Source: Nostoc sp. KVJ20
GTDB taxonomy: Bacteria > Cyanobacteriota > Cyanobacteriia > Cyanobacteriales > Nostocaceae
Direction: 5' to 3'
NCBI RefSeq assembly: GCF_001712795.1
Contig: NZ_KV757634.1
Span: 1 to 64,000, forward strand
Length of the DNA stretch: 64,000 bases
This document shows, one piece after another, positions 9,324-17,176 of the stretch (within the stretch, counting starts at the first letter, position 1; every line of letters begins with the position of its first letter). The position numbers and the translations under genes are program-made. The notes under the pieces were generated by a model. That model saw only the letters and a list, made by a program, of their open reading frames with translations, did not search any database and was not told where the DNA came from.

Positions 9324-11222
9324 GTGAAATTACGCTGGTTACTATCCAGTACTATTGGAACTATCTTCATGCTGTCGTCGCCGGCAATGGCCGCGAGACT
9401 TGAATCTTGGCGTTTTGATGCCAATCAAAACAAGCTGGAAATTAATACTTTAGGGGATGTTCAACCCCAAGCACAATTAATTTTTAACCCGACTCGCCTA
9501 GTAATTGATTTGCCAGGAACCACATTTGGGCGTCCGCAGCAAACCCAACAAGTGGGCGGTGGAATTCGCTCGATTCGTATTGGGCAGTTTGATACAGAGA
9601 CAACGCGGATAGTCGTTGAACTCAGCCCTGGTTACACTTTAGACCCCAAAAAAGTACAATTTGTGGGTACAACTGGCGATCGCTGGACAGTGCAATTACC
9701 TACTCCAGAAGCCGAAAATGTACCCTCAAGAAATACTGAGGGGCAACAAGAAGAAGTTATCGCCACAGACGCTTCACCGAGAACATCTACACCAACCTTC
9801 TCCCCAAGAAATATTTACAATGTGGTGACAACCAACTCTGTCAATTCACCTAGAAACGGAATGGTTGCCGCTAGGGTTACTGAAATTGAGAACTTACAAG
9901 TCACAGGCGATGGCTTTTTCATCCGCACCAATGGTGGTAATCCTCAGATTCAGGTAAACCGTAGCAATGATCAGAAGGCAATCAACATTGACATTGCTGG
10001 CGCAACTTTATCACCAAATCTAGAGCAACGCGATTTGTCCATTAATCGCTATGGTGTCAGCCGCATTCAGTTCAGTCAACTACAAACAAGTCCATCTGTT
10101 GTCCGCCTGACTTTACAGGTAGGCGAAAATAGTCCTAATTGGCGAGCAACTACTAGCAGTGTTGGTGGTTTTGTAGTTCTCCCCAGTCGTGGCGTTGCTC
10201 AAGTACCTGGAAGTAACAGTCCACGCCCCGTAGCACCTTCTAACAACTCACCTGCTACCATTCAGTCTGTGGAACTGGCTAATAATGGTACACAACTGTT
10301 GATTAGAGCCGACCAAGCTTTATCTGCCATAGCCGGCTGGGATAGAACTTCTGGTCTGTATCGCATTTCCATCAACAATGCTCGGTTGGCTCCCAAAGTT
10401 ACAGGCCCGACTTTTAATGCTAATAGCCCTATCCTGCGAGTCCGCCTGCAACCACAAGAATCTAATACTGTTACTGTCTTAGTTCAACCAGCAGCCGGAG
10501 TACAAATTGGGGAACTCAACCAGGTTAGCGATCAGCTTTTAGCTCTACAATTACAACGCTCTAGTAGTAGTATTACACCGCCCATTACTTTACCTCCCCT
10601 ACCATCGTCAAACCAAGGTCAATTCCCAAACCCCACAGATAATCCCCGTCCCACTTCTCAGCCACGCCCCTCGGTTCCCAGAGGGAAGTTGCTAGTAGTG
10701 ATTGACCCAGGACACGGTGGCAAAGACTCAGGTGCTCCTGGTCTGGGTGGACTATTAGAAAAGGATGTAGTCTTACCTATTGGTAGAAGGGTAGCGGCAA
10801 TTTTAGAGCAAAATGGTGTACAAGCGATACTCACGCGGGATGCTGACTTTTTTGTAGAACTTCAGGGACGGGTAAATATCGCCGAGCGAGTTAACGCCAC
10901 TTTGTTTGTGAGCATTCATGCTAATTCGGTTGATGGTCGTCCAAGTGTGAATGGCTTAGAAGTCTATTATTACGAAAGTGGTTATGCTCTGGCTGAAGCA
11001 GTTCGCAATTCTATTCTCCAGAACATCGGTACTATCAAAGACCGAGGAACCCGCAAAGCTAGATTCTACGTTCTCAGGAAAAGCTCCATGCCTTCGATTT
11101 TAGTGGAAACAGGCTACATGAGTGGTTATGAGGATAACCCCAGATTAGGAACACCAGAGTATCAAAATCGGATGGCAGAAGCGATCGCTAGTGGCATCCT
11201 AAAATACTTAAAGCAGAGGTAA
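9324..11222 (+). CDS. amiC2: N-acetylmuramoyl-L-alanine amidase with AMIN domains (AmiC2)
   Basis: This is the paralogue of the upstream amidase, with the same role in splitting septal peptidoglycan; AmiC2 of Nostoc punctiforme is needed for nanopores, cell-cell communication and differentiation. The 632-aa product has a signal peptide, an N-terminal AMIN domain almost identical to that of AmiC1 (9 differences in the first 126 residues by my count), divergent middle AMIN segments, a Ser/Pro-rich linker and an Amidase_3 domain with IDPGHGGKDSG, LLEKD, SIHANS and SILVETGYMSG. The C-terminal catalytic half is clearly less similar to AmiC1 than the N-terminus is. GTG start with AGGAG. Assignment as C1 or C2 rests on gene order. 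Confidence 0.95.
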   Translation: MKLRWLLSSTIGTIFMLSSPAMAARLESWRFDANQNKLEINTLGDVQPQAQLIFNPTRLVIDLPGTTFGRPQQTQQVGGGIRSIRIGQFDTETTRIVVELSPGYTLDPKKVQFVGTTGDRWTVQLPTPEAENVPSRNTEGQQEEVIATDASPRTSTPTFSPRNIYNVVTTNSVNSPRNGMVAARVTEIENLQVTGDGFFIRTNGGNPQIQVNRSNDQKAINIDIAGATLSPNLEQRDLSINRYGVSRIQFSQLQTSPSVVRLTLQVGENSPNWRATTSSVGGFVVLPSRGVAQVPGSNSPRPVAPSNNSPATIQSVELANNGTQLLIRADQALSAIAGWDRTSGLYRISINNARLAPKVTGPTFNANSPILRVRLQPQESNTVTVLVQPAAGVQIGELNQVSDQLLALQLQRSSSSITPPITLPPLPSSNQGQFPNPTDNPRPTSQPRPSVPRGKLLVVIDPGHGGKDSGAPGLGGLLEKDVVLPIGRRVAAILEQNGVQAILTRDADFFVELQGRVNIAERVNATLFVSIHANSVDGRPSVNGLEVYYYESGYALAEAVRNSILQNIGTIKDRGTRKARFYVLRKSSMPSILVETGYMSGYEDNPRLGTPEYQNRMAEAIASGILKYLKQR

Positions 11223-11351
11223 TATAGTACAAATTACTAATTAAAGAGGTGGTATTTAAACTTCTTTTATTTGCAGAATTTAGTGGTCAATTTGGAGATT
11301 GTCTGCTAAATTCTGTATTTTAAATCCCAAATCCTAAATTTATATCTGCCT

Positions 11352-12218
11352 GTGTATTCATCTTCCATTTTTGAAGGGAATCTTGACGATTTTTCTGATC
11401 AAGAACCCCAACGTGCCCCAATTGGCATCTTTGATAGTGGTGTGGGTGGGCTAACGGTATTGCGACAACTATATCGGCAACTCCCCAATGAATCAATTAT
11501 TTATTTTGGGGATACAGCTAGACTTCCTTACGGAATTCGTTCACAAGCAGAAATTTTACGATTTACGCGTGAAATTATTACCTGGCTACAACAGCAGCAG
11601 GTAAAAATGGTAATTATGGCTTGCAACACCAGTTCTGCTCTAGCCTTAGAAACCGTGCGTCAAGAATTCAGCATACCCATTTTGGGAGTGATTTTACCGG
11701 GTGCAAGAGCGGCGGTGCAGCTAGGAAAGCGGATTGGTGTAATTGCCACTCCAGCCACGGCTAAGAGTAATGCTTATAAGCACGCCATACTCGAAATTGC
11801 TCCTGATGTCCAAGTCTGGCAAGTTGGATGTCCAGAGTTTGTGCCACTGATTGAGCAAAATCGCATTCACGACCCTTACACTGCCGAAGTAGCACGAGCC
11901 TACTTAGAGCCTTTATTAGAGCAGGAAATTGATACCTTAGTCCACGGCTGTACCCATTATCCCCACCTTACACCAGTACTGCGATCGCTCCTCCCCTCTC
12001 AAGTCCAGTTAGTTGATCCAGCTGTTCATGTTGTGGCAGCTTGTGCCCAAGAGCTAGACTTACTAGGCTTAAAAAATACTCACTTACCACTACCAACTCG
12101 CTTCGCCGTCAGCGGTTGTCCTCAACAGTTTTCCCAGTCAGGAGTGCAGTGGCTAGGCTATACCCCAATGGTTGAAGAGGTTTGCTTCACTGATACCGCT
12201 ATTTCCAAACTTCAATAA
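11352..12218 (+). CDS. murI: Glutamate racemase MurI
   Basis: MurI interconverts L- and D-glutamate in the cytoplasm, supplying D-Glu for the peptidoglycan stem peptide. The 288-aa product shows the family signatures: GIFDSGVGGLTVLR at 25-38 with the general Asp, MACNTSSALALE with catalytic Cys91, and LVHGCTHYPHL with catalytic Cys199. Length is normal with about 20 extra N-terminal residues. The start used is GTG at 11352; no strong ribosome site precedes it, and the conserved domain begins near residue 22. It sits behind the two wall amidases, a peptidoglycan-themed cluster. Confidence 0.96.
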   Translation: MYSSSIFEGNLDDFSDQEPQRAPIGIFDSGVGGLTVLRQLYRQLPNESIIYFGDTARLPYGIRSQAEILRFTREIITWLQQQQVKMVIMACNTSSALALETVRQEFSIPILGVILPGARAAVQLGKRIGVIATPATAKSNAYKHAILEIAPDVQVWQVGCPEFVPLIEQNRIHDPYTAEVARAYLEPLLEQEIDTLVHGCTHYPHLTPVLRSLLPSQVQLVDPAVHVVAACAQELDLLGLKNTHLPLPTRFAVSGCPQQFSQSGVQWLGYTPMVEEVCFTDTAISKLQ

Positions 12219-12221
12219 AAC

Positions 12222-12301
12222 TAATTAGTCTTTAGTCCTTAGTCCTTAATCTTTTAATCAAAACAAATGACCAAGGACAAAGGACAAATGACTATTGACT
12301 A
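12222..12301. repeat. Heptamer tandem repeat tract after murI
   Basis: 'agtcctt' units are followed by their near-complement 'aaggaca/aatgact' units, so the tract can fold back on itself. Its right end provides the stop codon of the small minus-strand ORF next to it. Confidence 0.8.
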
Positions 12302-12465
12302 TTAACTGATATCTCCTGCTTGTGTTTTCCCTCAGTAGATGAAGGGAAACTTGTAGGAACAGTCTTTGTACCCGTTCGCTTCGCCAGTGCTAATAACAGG
12401 TAGACTGTGAACAAATATCCAGACGCTAAAATAAAAATCATCATAGGTATACTTCCGTAAATCAT
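12292..12465 (-). CDS. Small single-pass membrane protein, 57 aa (hypothetical)
   Basis: I found this ORF by reading the gap between murI and sds. It starts ATG at 12465, reads MIYGSIPMMIFILASGYLFT then VYLLLALAKRTG and a hydrophilic tail rich in Ser, Thr and Lys, and stops at TAG 12292-12294. Residues about 6-28 form one strongly hydrophobic helix followed by a basic AKR stop-transfer, which looks like a real bitopic protein and resembles small subunits of cyanobacterial membrane complexes in size. AGAAGGGTG lies about 16 bases before the ATG. I recognise no family. The last residues (NSQ) and stop come from the heptamer repeat. Confidence 0.5.
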   Translation of the reverse strand: MIYGSIPMMIFILASGYLFTVYLLLALAKRTGTKTVPTSFPSSTEGKHKQEISVNSQ

Positions 12466-13411
12466 TGTTCTACTAGCACCCTTCTAAACGAATATAAAAT
12501 TCCATAAATTAGTAGAACCTCAGCCAATCAAGTGCATTCTTGATGGCTGTAGTTTCCTATGGTAAAATTACCTATAGAGATAAAATTCTCTACGGACAAA
12601 GAATTTATTGTCTGATGCGACTTTTTGCAGACCATAGATCCCACAGCAGTTAGTTTGCCGTTTAGCAATCTAAAACTACGATTCTCAGCGGTCTACTTGA
12701 TCTGCTTTATTGCTGCTCAAACTGCTGTGACAAGAGCAATGCTTGCGCTCAACGTGCGCTGAAGACGTGTAGCAGCCTCCCATAGGGATATCACATAGCT
12801 CCAAACCAGGAGTTTCGCTTACCGTAGGAAAAATTAAAGAATTTATTCCCTTAATCTTACCGACGAATATTTATTTTAGACTCACAATACCAACTCAGTA
12901 AAATCAACTAGTAGCTGACTTAACTTTTGGGGTGTGAATATCTGAAAAATTTAAAATTCCTACATTTTAGCGTAACACAACGACCCTGAATTTGAAGCCC
13001 AATCGACTGCTAAATTTCAAATTTTTTGAAGAGCTATGACTCAATCTGAAAAAACTTAGCCTTACCCATTGGCGAAAAATTTAAATTATATCTATTTTGT
13101 CAATAGGTAATGTTACTTAACTTTTGTTTTGAACTGTGGCGATAAAGGGGAGATGAGAAACTACTTAATACAATTTCATCTGATATTTATTCTCATGTAC
13201 TGAAAATTTATGTTTTAAGTTAGTTTAAAATCTGAGTTCTCACAAATTAAGCACAATTACTTATTGACAAACCTATTCCTAACCTTAATTATCACCCATA
13301 GACTCATAAATATGGTATTACCTTATGAAAACTTTGCGCTGGCACAGGGTTATCTTAAAATGAGTATAGGATATGTAAACTTTCGTAACCTAAGTCAGAG
13401 TCCGCCCATCC
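12466..13411. other. Long gap upstream of sds
   Basis: The gap is about 950 bp with no protein gene I can defend. Two short hairpins stand in tandem near 12560-12596 (ggtaaaattacc and agagataaaattctct). The rest is AT-rich. A 69-codon frame at 13264-13473 overlaps the sds start and looks non-coding. A conserved small RNA could hide here; I cannot show it. Confidence 0.4.
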
Positions 13412-14383
13412 ATGACCCCAGCCACCTCCCTGTTTACCCCTGTGGAAGCAGACCTGCGACTACTAGCAGATAACCTAAAACAGCTAGTTGGAAACCGCCA
13501 CCCCATTCTGTTTGCAGCAGCCGAACATTTATTCGGAGCTGGGGGAAAGCGTATCAGACCAGCAATTGTCCTGCTAATATCGCGGGCAACAATGTTAGAA
13601 CAAGACATTACACCACGTCACCGCCGCCTAGCTGAGATTACAGAAATGATTCACACAGCAAGTTTGGTACATGACGACGTGGTAGATGAATCAGACGTGC
13701 GGCGAGGCGTTCCTACCGTTCATAGTTTGTTTGGGAACCGCATTGCCATCTTAGCAGGAGATTTTCTCTTTGCCCAATCATCCTGGTATTTAGCAAACTT
13801 GGATAATTTAGAGGTGGTGAAACTGCTCTCAGAAGTCATTATGGATCTGGCTACTGGGGAGATTCAGCAGGGACTAAATCGTTTTGATGCTGGTATCTCT
13901 ACTGAAACTTACATTGAGAAGAGTTACTACAAAACAGCTTCGTTAATCGCCAACAGTTCTAAAGCAGCTGGATTGCTCAGTGAAGTCTCACGAGAAACTG
14001 TTGAGCATCTGTATAGCTACGGTCGTCATTTTGGTATAGCATTTCAAATTGTTGACGACATTCTAGATTTCACCAGTACAACAGATACCTTGGGTAAACC
14101 AGTGGGGTCGGATCTCAAAAGTGGTAATCTGACTGCACCAGTTTTATTTGCTTTAGCAGAAAAACCATCTTTGGAAGTGCTCATTGAACGAGAGTTTGCT
14201 CAAGAAGGTGATTTAGAGCAAGCACTAGCATTAATTCAAGACAGTCAAGGTATACAGCAGGCGCGAGACTTAGCTGCTCACCATGCTAAGTTAGCAATTG
14301 AACATCTTGCAGTTCTCCCACCCTCAGAATCCCACCAGGCATTGATTAACATAGCTGAGTACACACTGAGTCGCCTCTATTAA
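13412..14383 (+). CDS. sds: Solanesyl diphosphate synthase (long-chain trans-polyprenyl synthase)
   Basis: The enzyme condenses isopentenyl diphosphate onto allylic diphosphates to make the C45 side chain of plastoquinone-9. The 323-aa product shows polyprenyl synthetase motifs: GGKRIRPAIVLL at 44-55, the first Asp-rich motif LVHDDVVDESDVRRG with DDxxD at 88-92, a conserved GDFLFAQSS, the Lys/Thr pair in SYYKTASLI, and the second Asp-rich motif FQIVDDILDF at 211-220. No short-chain 'stop' aromatic pair is obvious before the first DDxxD (the region reads MIHTASL), in keeping with a long product. ATG start. The position next to murI is the usual Nostocales context, which supports the sds name. 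Confidence 0.93.
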   Translation: MTPATSLFTPVEADLRLLADNLKQLVGNRHPILFAAAEHLFGAGGKRIRPAIVLLISRATMLEQDITPRHRRLAEITEMIHTASLVHDDVVDESDVRRGVPTVHSLFGNRIAILAGDFLFAQSSWYLANLDNLEVVKLLSEVIMDLATGEIQQGLNRFDAGISTETYIEKSYYKTASLIANSSKAAGLLSEVSRETVEHLYSYGRHFGIAFQIVDDILDFTSTTDTLGKPVGSDLKSGNLTAPVLFALAEKPSLEVLIEREFAQEGDLEQALALIQDSQGIQQARDLAAHHAKLAIEHLAVLPPSESHQALINIAEYTLSRLY

Positions 14384-14537
14384 ATCAGTTCTCATTTATC
14401 GGGTAGAAAGTGGGGATTTAGACCCAAGTGAAACTTTCCACCTGTTATTAAGGGAACTTCAAAAAGTTCTGCAATGCCTACGCTAAAACTCTAATAAGCT
14501 GTTCAAAATAAGTTTTGACATTGAAGTAAGGACGACG

Positions 14538-14575
14538 CCAGTGCGGTCTTGGGATGCATCCCAAGACCGCACTGG
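14538..14575. repeat. Perfect 38-bp palindrome
   Basis: The two 19-base arms (ccagtgcggtcttgggatg and its exact complement) meet with no loop. GC-rich for this genome. It is either an extruding/hairpin-type repeat or part of a strong transcription end; no T run follows on either side. Confidence 0.85.
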
Positions 14576-14596
14576 CTCATTTGTGTCTCGTGTCAC

Positions 14597-14756
14597 TTTC
14601 CGCGACGCTCGATAGCGTAGCGTTAGCGTCGCAGGAGCGTCTGACTCGCTCTAAGCGTACTCCTACAGAGAAGCAAGCTACGCAGTAGCGTCTCGTAGAG
14701 AAGCCATGCCGTTGGCGAAGCCTCTCGTAGAGAAGGCTTTACGCTGCGCTATCGAT
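14597..14756. repeat. Block of small dispersed repeats
   Basis: Repeated short words such as 'gcgtctcgtagagaag', 'ctctcgtagagaagg', 'gatagcgtagcgttagcg' are packed together. The same words appear at 21774-21795, 41525-41560 and 48600-48760. These are typical of Nostoc genomes. Confidence 0.75.
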
Positions 14757-15175
14757 ACAAATCTTTTTAGACCAGTGGGCAATAACCCACAACTAAAGTT
14801 TTTATTAATACTTTTTTCATAAAAGCCTTCTGCTCTCTGCCTTTCTTTGTAACACACTCTATTGGTATGACAGATATTAGCTAATGTTAAAAACCTTTAG
14901 AAATTATAAGTTTATAAGCATAGCCGAATTAATTTTTTATCCACCAATTGATAGTTAAAATGATATAAATTTAATTTTAAATGTATCAATTAATATGCCA
15001 ATAAAAATTCTAATATTAATTATGTTTTTTAGTAGTAGAATTAGCATTTTGTTATGAGATTACATAGTAATTATTGACAATGAAGCTTATTCACACATTA
15101 AAATCTTTTTCTTGTAAAGGTTTTAACGCTGGAATTTGTCAAAAAAACGATTGCTATCTTTGAGAAAAAATACTT

Positions 15176-16966
15176 ATGCTCATTGATGATGTTAATAAGA
15201 ATGTGCTGTCAGATAAACAGCTAAACGTCACTTCAATATCCTCATTAGATAGCTTTAAAGCGAAGGATGACTACAGCCTCAACTTCAGCGGACGTAGTAG
15301 CCATAACTCAACTTCCACAAACGTGCAGTTGCTAAATAACGGTGACTCCGAAAATAGCATTAATGCTACTGCTAATGCTTTTAGCACTGGAAATTATAAC
15401 TCCACCAATGGCTATGGCTTGATTAATGGGGCAGCAGCAGTGGCTAGAGCTACTGGTCATAATACCTTTGCTGATGTTCCTAATCTTGGTGGCAATAATT
15501 GGGGAGCAGACCTTGTTAAAGCACCGGAAGTTTGGGCACATGGATACACAGGTCAAGGTGTTGTTGTTGCTGTTGTAGATACTGGGGTTGACTACAACCA
15601 CGAGGATTTGAGGAATAATATCTGGACAAATGCCAACGAAATTGCAGGTAACGGTATAGATGATGATGGCAATGGTTATATTGATGATAATTACGGCTGG
15701 AACTTCTCTGGTAACAACAACAACACCCTAGACATAAACGGTCATGGCACTCATGTTTCCGGCACGATCGCAGGAGAAAATAATAACTACGGTGTCACTG
15801 GTATTGCTTATGATGCCAAGATTATGCCCGTCAAAGTTTTGAATGACTCTGGCTCTGGTTCCTATAGTTCTATCTCGAAGGGTATTCGCTACGCTGTGGA
15901 TAATGGAGCTAATGTAATTAATCTCAGTTTAGGAGGCGCATCTGCCAATCGTACTCTAGAGTCAGCTATTAACTATGCCAGCAGCAAAGGAGTGATTGTT
16001 GTCATGGCAGCAGGTAATGATGGTGACTCATTACCAGATTATCCCGCCCGTTATGCATACAAGTCGGGAATTGCAGTTGGGGCAGTAGATAGAAATAATA
16101 ATATGCCCGACTTCTCTAACCGTTCTGGAACGGATGAAATCGCCTACGTCACAGCCCCAGGAGTTAGGGTCTATTCTTCAGTTCCGAATAATCAATATGC
16201 CACTTATAATGGCACTTCTATGGCTACTCCCCACGTTGCTGGTGTAGTTGCTCTAATGCTTAGTGCTAACCCCAACCTGACTGATGCCCAAGTACGTCAG
16301 ATTGTCACAGAGACCGCAGAAAATACTACATCAACTACAAGCTCTAGGTTTAATATTTCTAGTGTCAGTTCTCTAGCGAGTCAGGTGATTGCAGAGACAG
16401 CAAGAAATAATACACAAAGTACAATCTCTAGTTCTAATAGTTACAATTTTGCTTCTCTAGGGAGTCAGGCAATGTCTGGCGACAACCTGCTACGCGTCTA
16501 TACACAAACCGCAAGTTATCTCACATCACAACAGACAATTTCTAGTTTTAATAATTCCGATGTCGGTTCTCTGATTGGTCAGGCAATTACAGAAACGGCA
16601 AAATATTTGACACCAGAAACCATCGCTAGTTTTAATAATTCCGATATCGGTTATCTGATTGGTCAGGCAATTACAGAAACTACAAAATATCTGACACCAG
16701 AAACCATCGCTAGTTTTAATAATTCCGATATCGGTTATCTGATTGGTCAGGCAATTACAGAAACTACAAAATATCTGACACCAACCGCAGGTAATAACGG
16801 ATTAGCCAATCCAGAATTATGGTCGCAATTTCAAAACTATGAGAAGATTCTGGGCAGCACAAACATGGATAGCAATGAGGATGAAAATAATCTTGATTTT
16901 GGCAAACTACTAGAGGAAATGCAAAAACAAATAGATCAGTATAGAAAATTTTTGGGTATGGTTTGA
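15176..16966 (+). CDS. Subtilisin-like serine protease (S8) with C-terminal repeats
   Basis: This is a protein-cleaving enzyme of the S8 family. In the 596-aa product the catalytic triad is complete: Asp135 in VVAVVDTGVDYNHEDL, His190 in DINGHGTHVSGT, Ser348 in NGTSMATPHVAG, with oxyanion Asn281 in MAAGND. Residues 1-110 are a Ser/Asn-rich leader with no hydrophobic signal peptide, so export, if any, is not by Sec from this start. After the protease domain come diverged repeats and then about three 28-aa units (SFNNSDIGYLIGQAITETTK...) and an acidic, helical end. It may be an intracellular or non-classically exported protease; an HlyD-type adaptor gene lies convergent to it, but a link is only suggestive. 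Confidence 0.92.
   Translation: MLIDDVNKNVLSDKQLNVTSISSLDSFKAKDDYSLNFSGRSSHNSTSTNVQLLNNGDSENSINATANAFSTGNYNSTNGYGLINGAAAVARATGHNTFADVPNLGGNNWGADLVKAPEVWAHGYTGQGVVVAVVDTGVDYNHEDLRNNIWTNANEIAGNGIDDDGNGYIDDNYGWNFSGNNNNTLDINGHGTHVSGTIAGENNNYGVTGIAYDAKIMPVKVLNDSGSGSYSSISKGIRYAVDNGANVINLSLGGASANRTLESAINYASSKGVIVVMAAGNDGDSLPDYPARYAYKSGIAVGAVDRNNNMPDFSNRSGTDEIAYVTAPGVRVYSSVPNNQYATYNGTSMATPHVAGVVALMLSANPNLTDAQVRQIVTETAENTTSTTSSRFNISSVSSLASQVIAETARNNTQSTISSSNSYNFASLGSQAMSGDNLLRVYTQTASYLTSQQTISSFNNSDVGSLIGQAITETAKYLTPETIASFNNSDIGYLIGQAITETTKYLTPETIASFNNSDIGYLIGQAITETTKYLTPTAGNNGLANPELWSQFQNYEKILGSTNMDSNEDENNLDFGKLLEEMQKQIDQYRKFLGMV
16544..16784 (+). repeat. 84-bp in-frame tandem repeat in the protease gene
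   Basis: Three copies start at 16544, 16628 and 16712. Copies two and three are nearly identical at DNA level, copy one differs at several positions and copy three is truncated at its end. The period is 28 codons, so copy number can change without a frameshift. Confidence 0.85.
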
Positions 16967-17046
16967 AAATTGTAGCGATTTGCAGTTCAGTTCAATAATG
17001 GTTGGTTAAGAAAATCAACCAACCAACTCGTCTGTTGTGAATGAAT

Positions 17047-17080
17047 GTAAGGGTTTAGCATTGCTAAACCCTTACGTTTT
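17047..17080 (+). terminator. Rho-independent-type terminator after the protease gene
   Basis: A perfect 13-bp stem (gtaagggtttagc / gctaaacccttac) with a 3-base loop is followed by GTTTT. A second, weaker hairpin (tggttggtt / aaccaacca, 16999-17025) precedes it. The pair sits between convergent genes and could serve both directions. Confidence 0.75.
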
Positions 17081-17176
17081 AAGTGTGGGTTGTGGGATGC
17101 GTAGGTGTAGCCAACCCAGGTATCGCTTTTTGTGAATCGCTTTAAAACTGGAATAAAAACAGGAGAGGCTACAAAC

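Larger units (their letters stand above)
14384..15175. other. Repeat-rich gap between sds and the protease gene
   Basis: This gap of about 790 bp contains the 'ggggatttagacccaag' dispersed repeat (14412-14428), a perfect 38-bp palindrome (14538-14575), a dense block of small dispersed repeats (14597-14756) and then 350 bp of AT-rich sequence leading to the next gene. I see no gene in it. Confidence 0.6.

Noticed and set aside
12540..12860. Possible 6S-like or other structured RNA in the sds upstream gap
   Set aside because: Two small hairpins are visible, but I could not fold a long rod or find any conserved RNA motif.
13264..13473. 69-codon frame before sds
   Set aside because: It overlaps the sds coding start, begins without a ribosome site and has no recognisable features.
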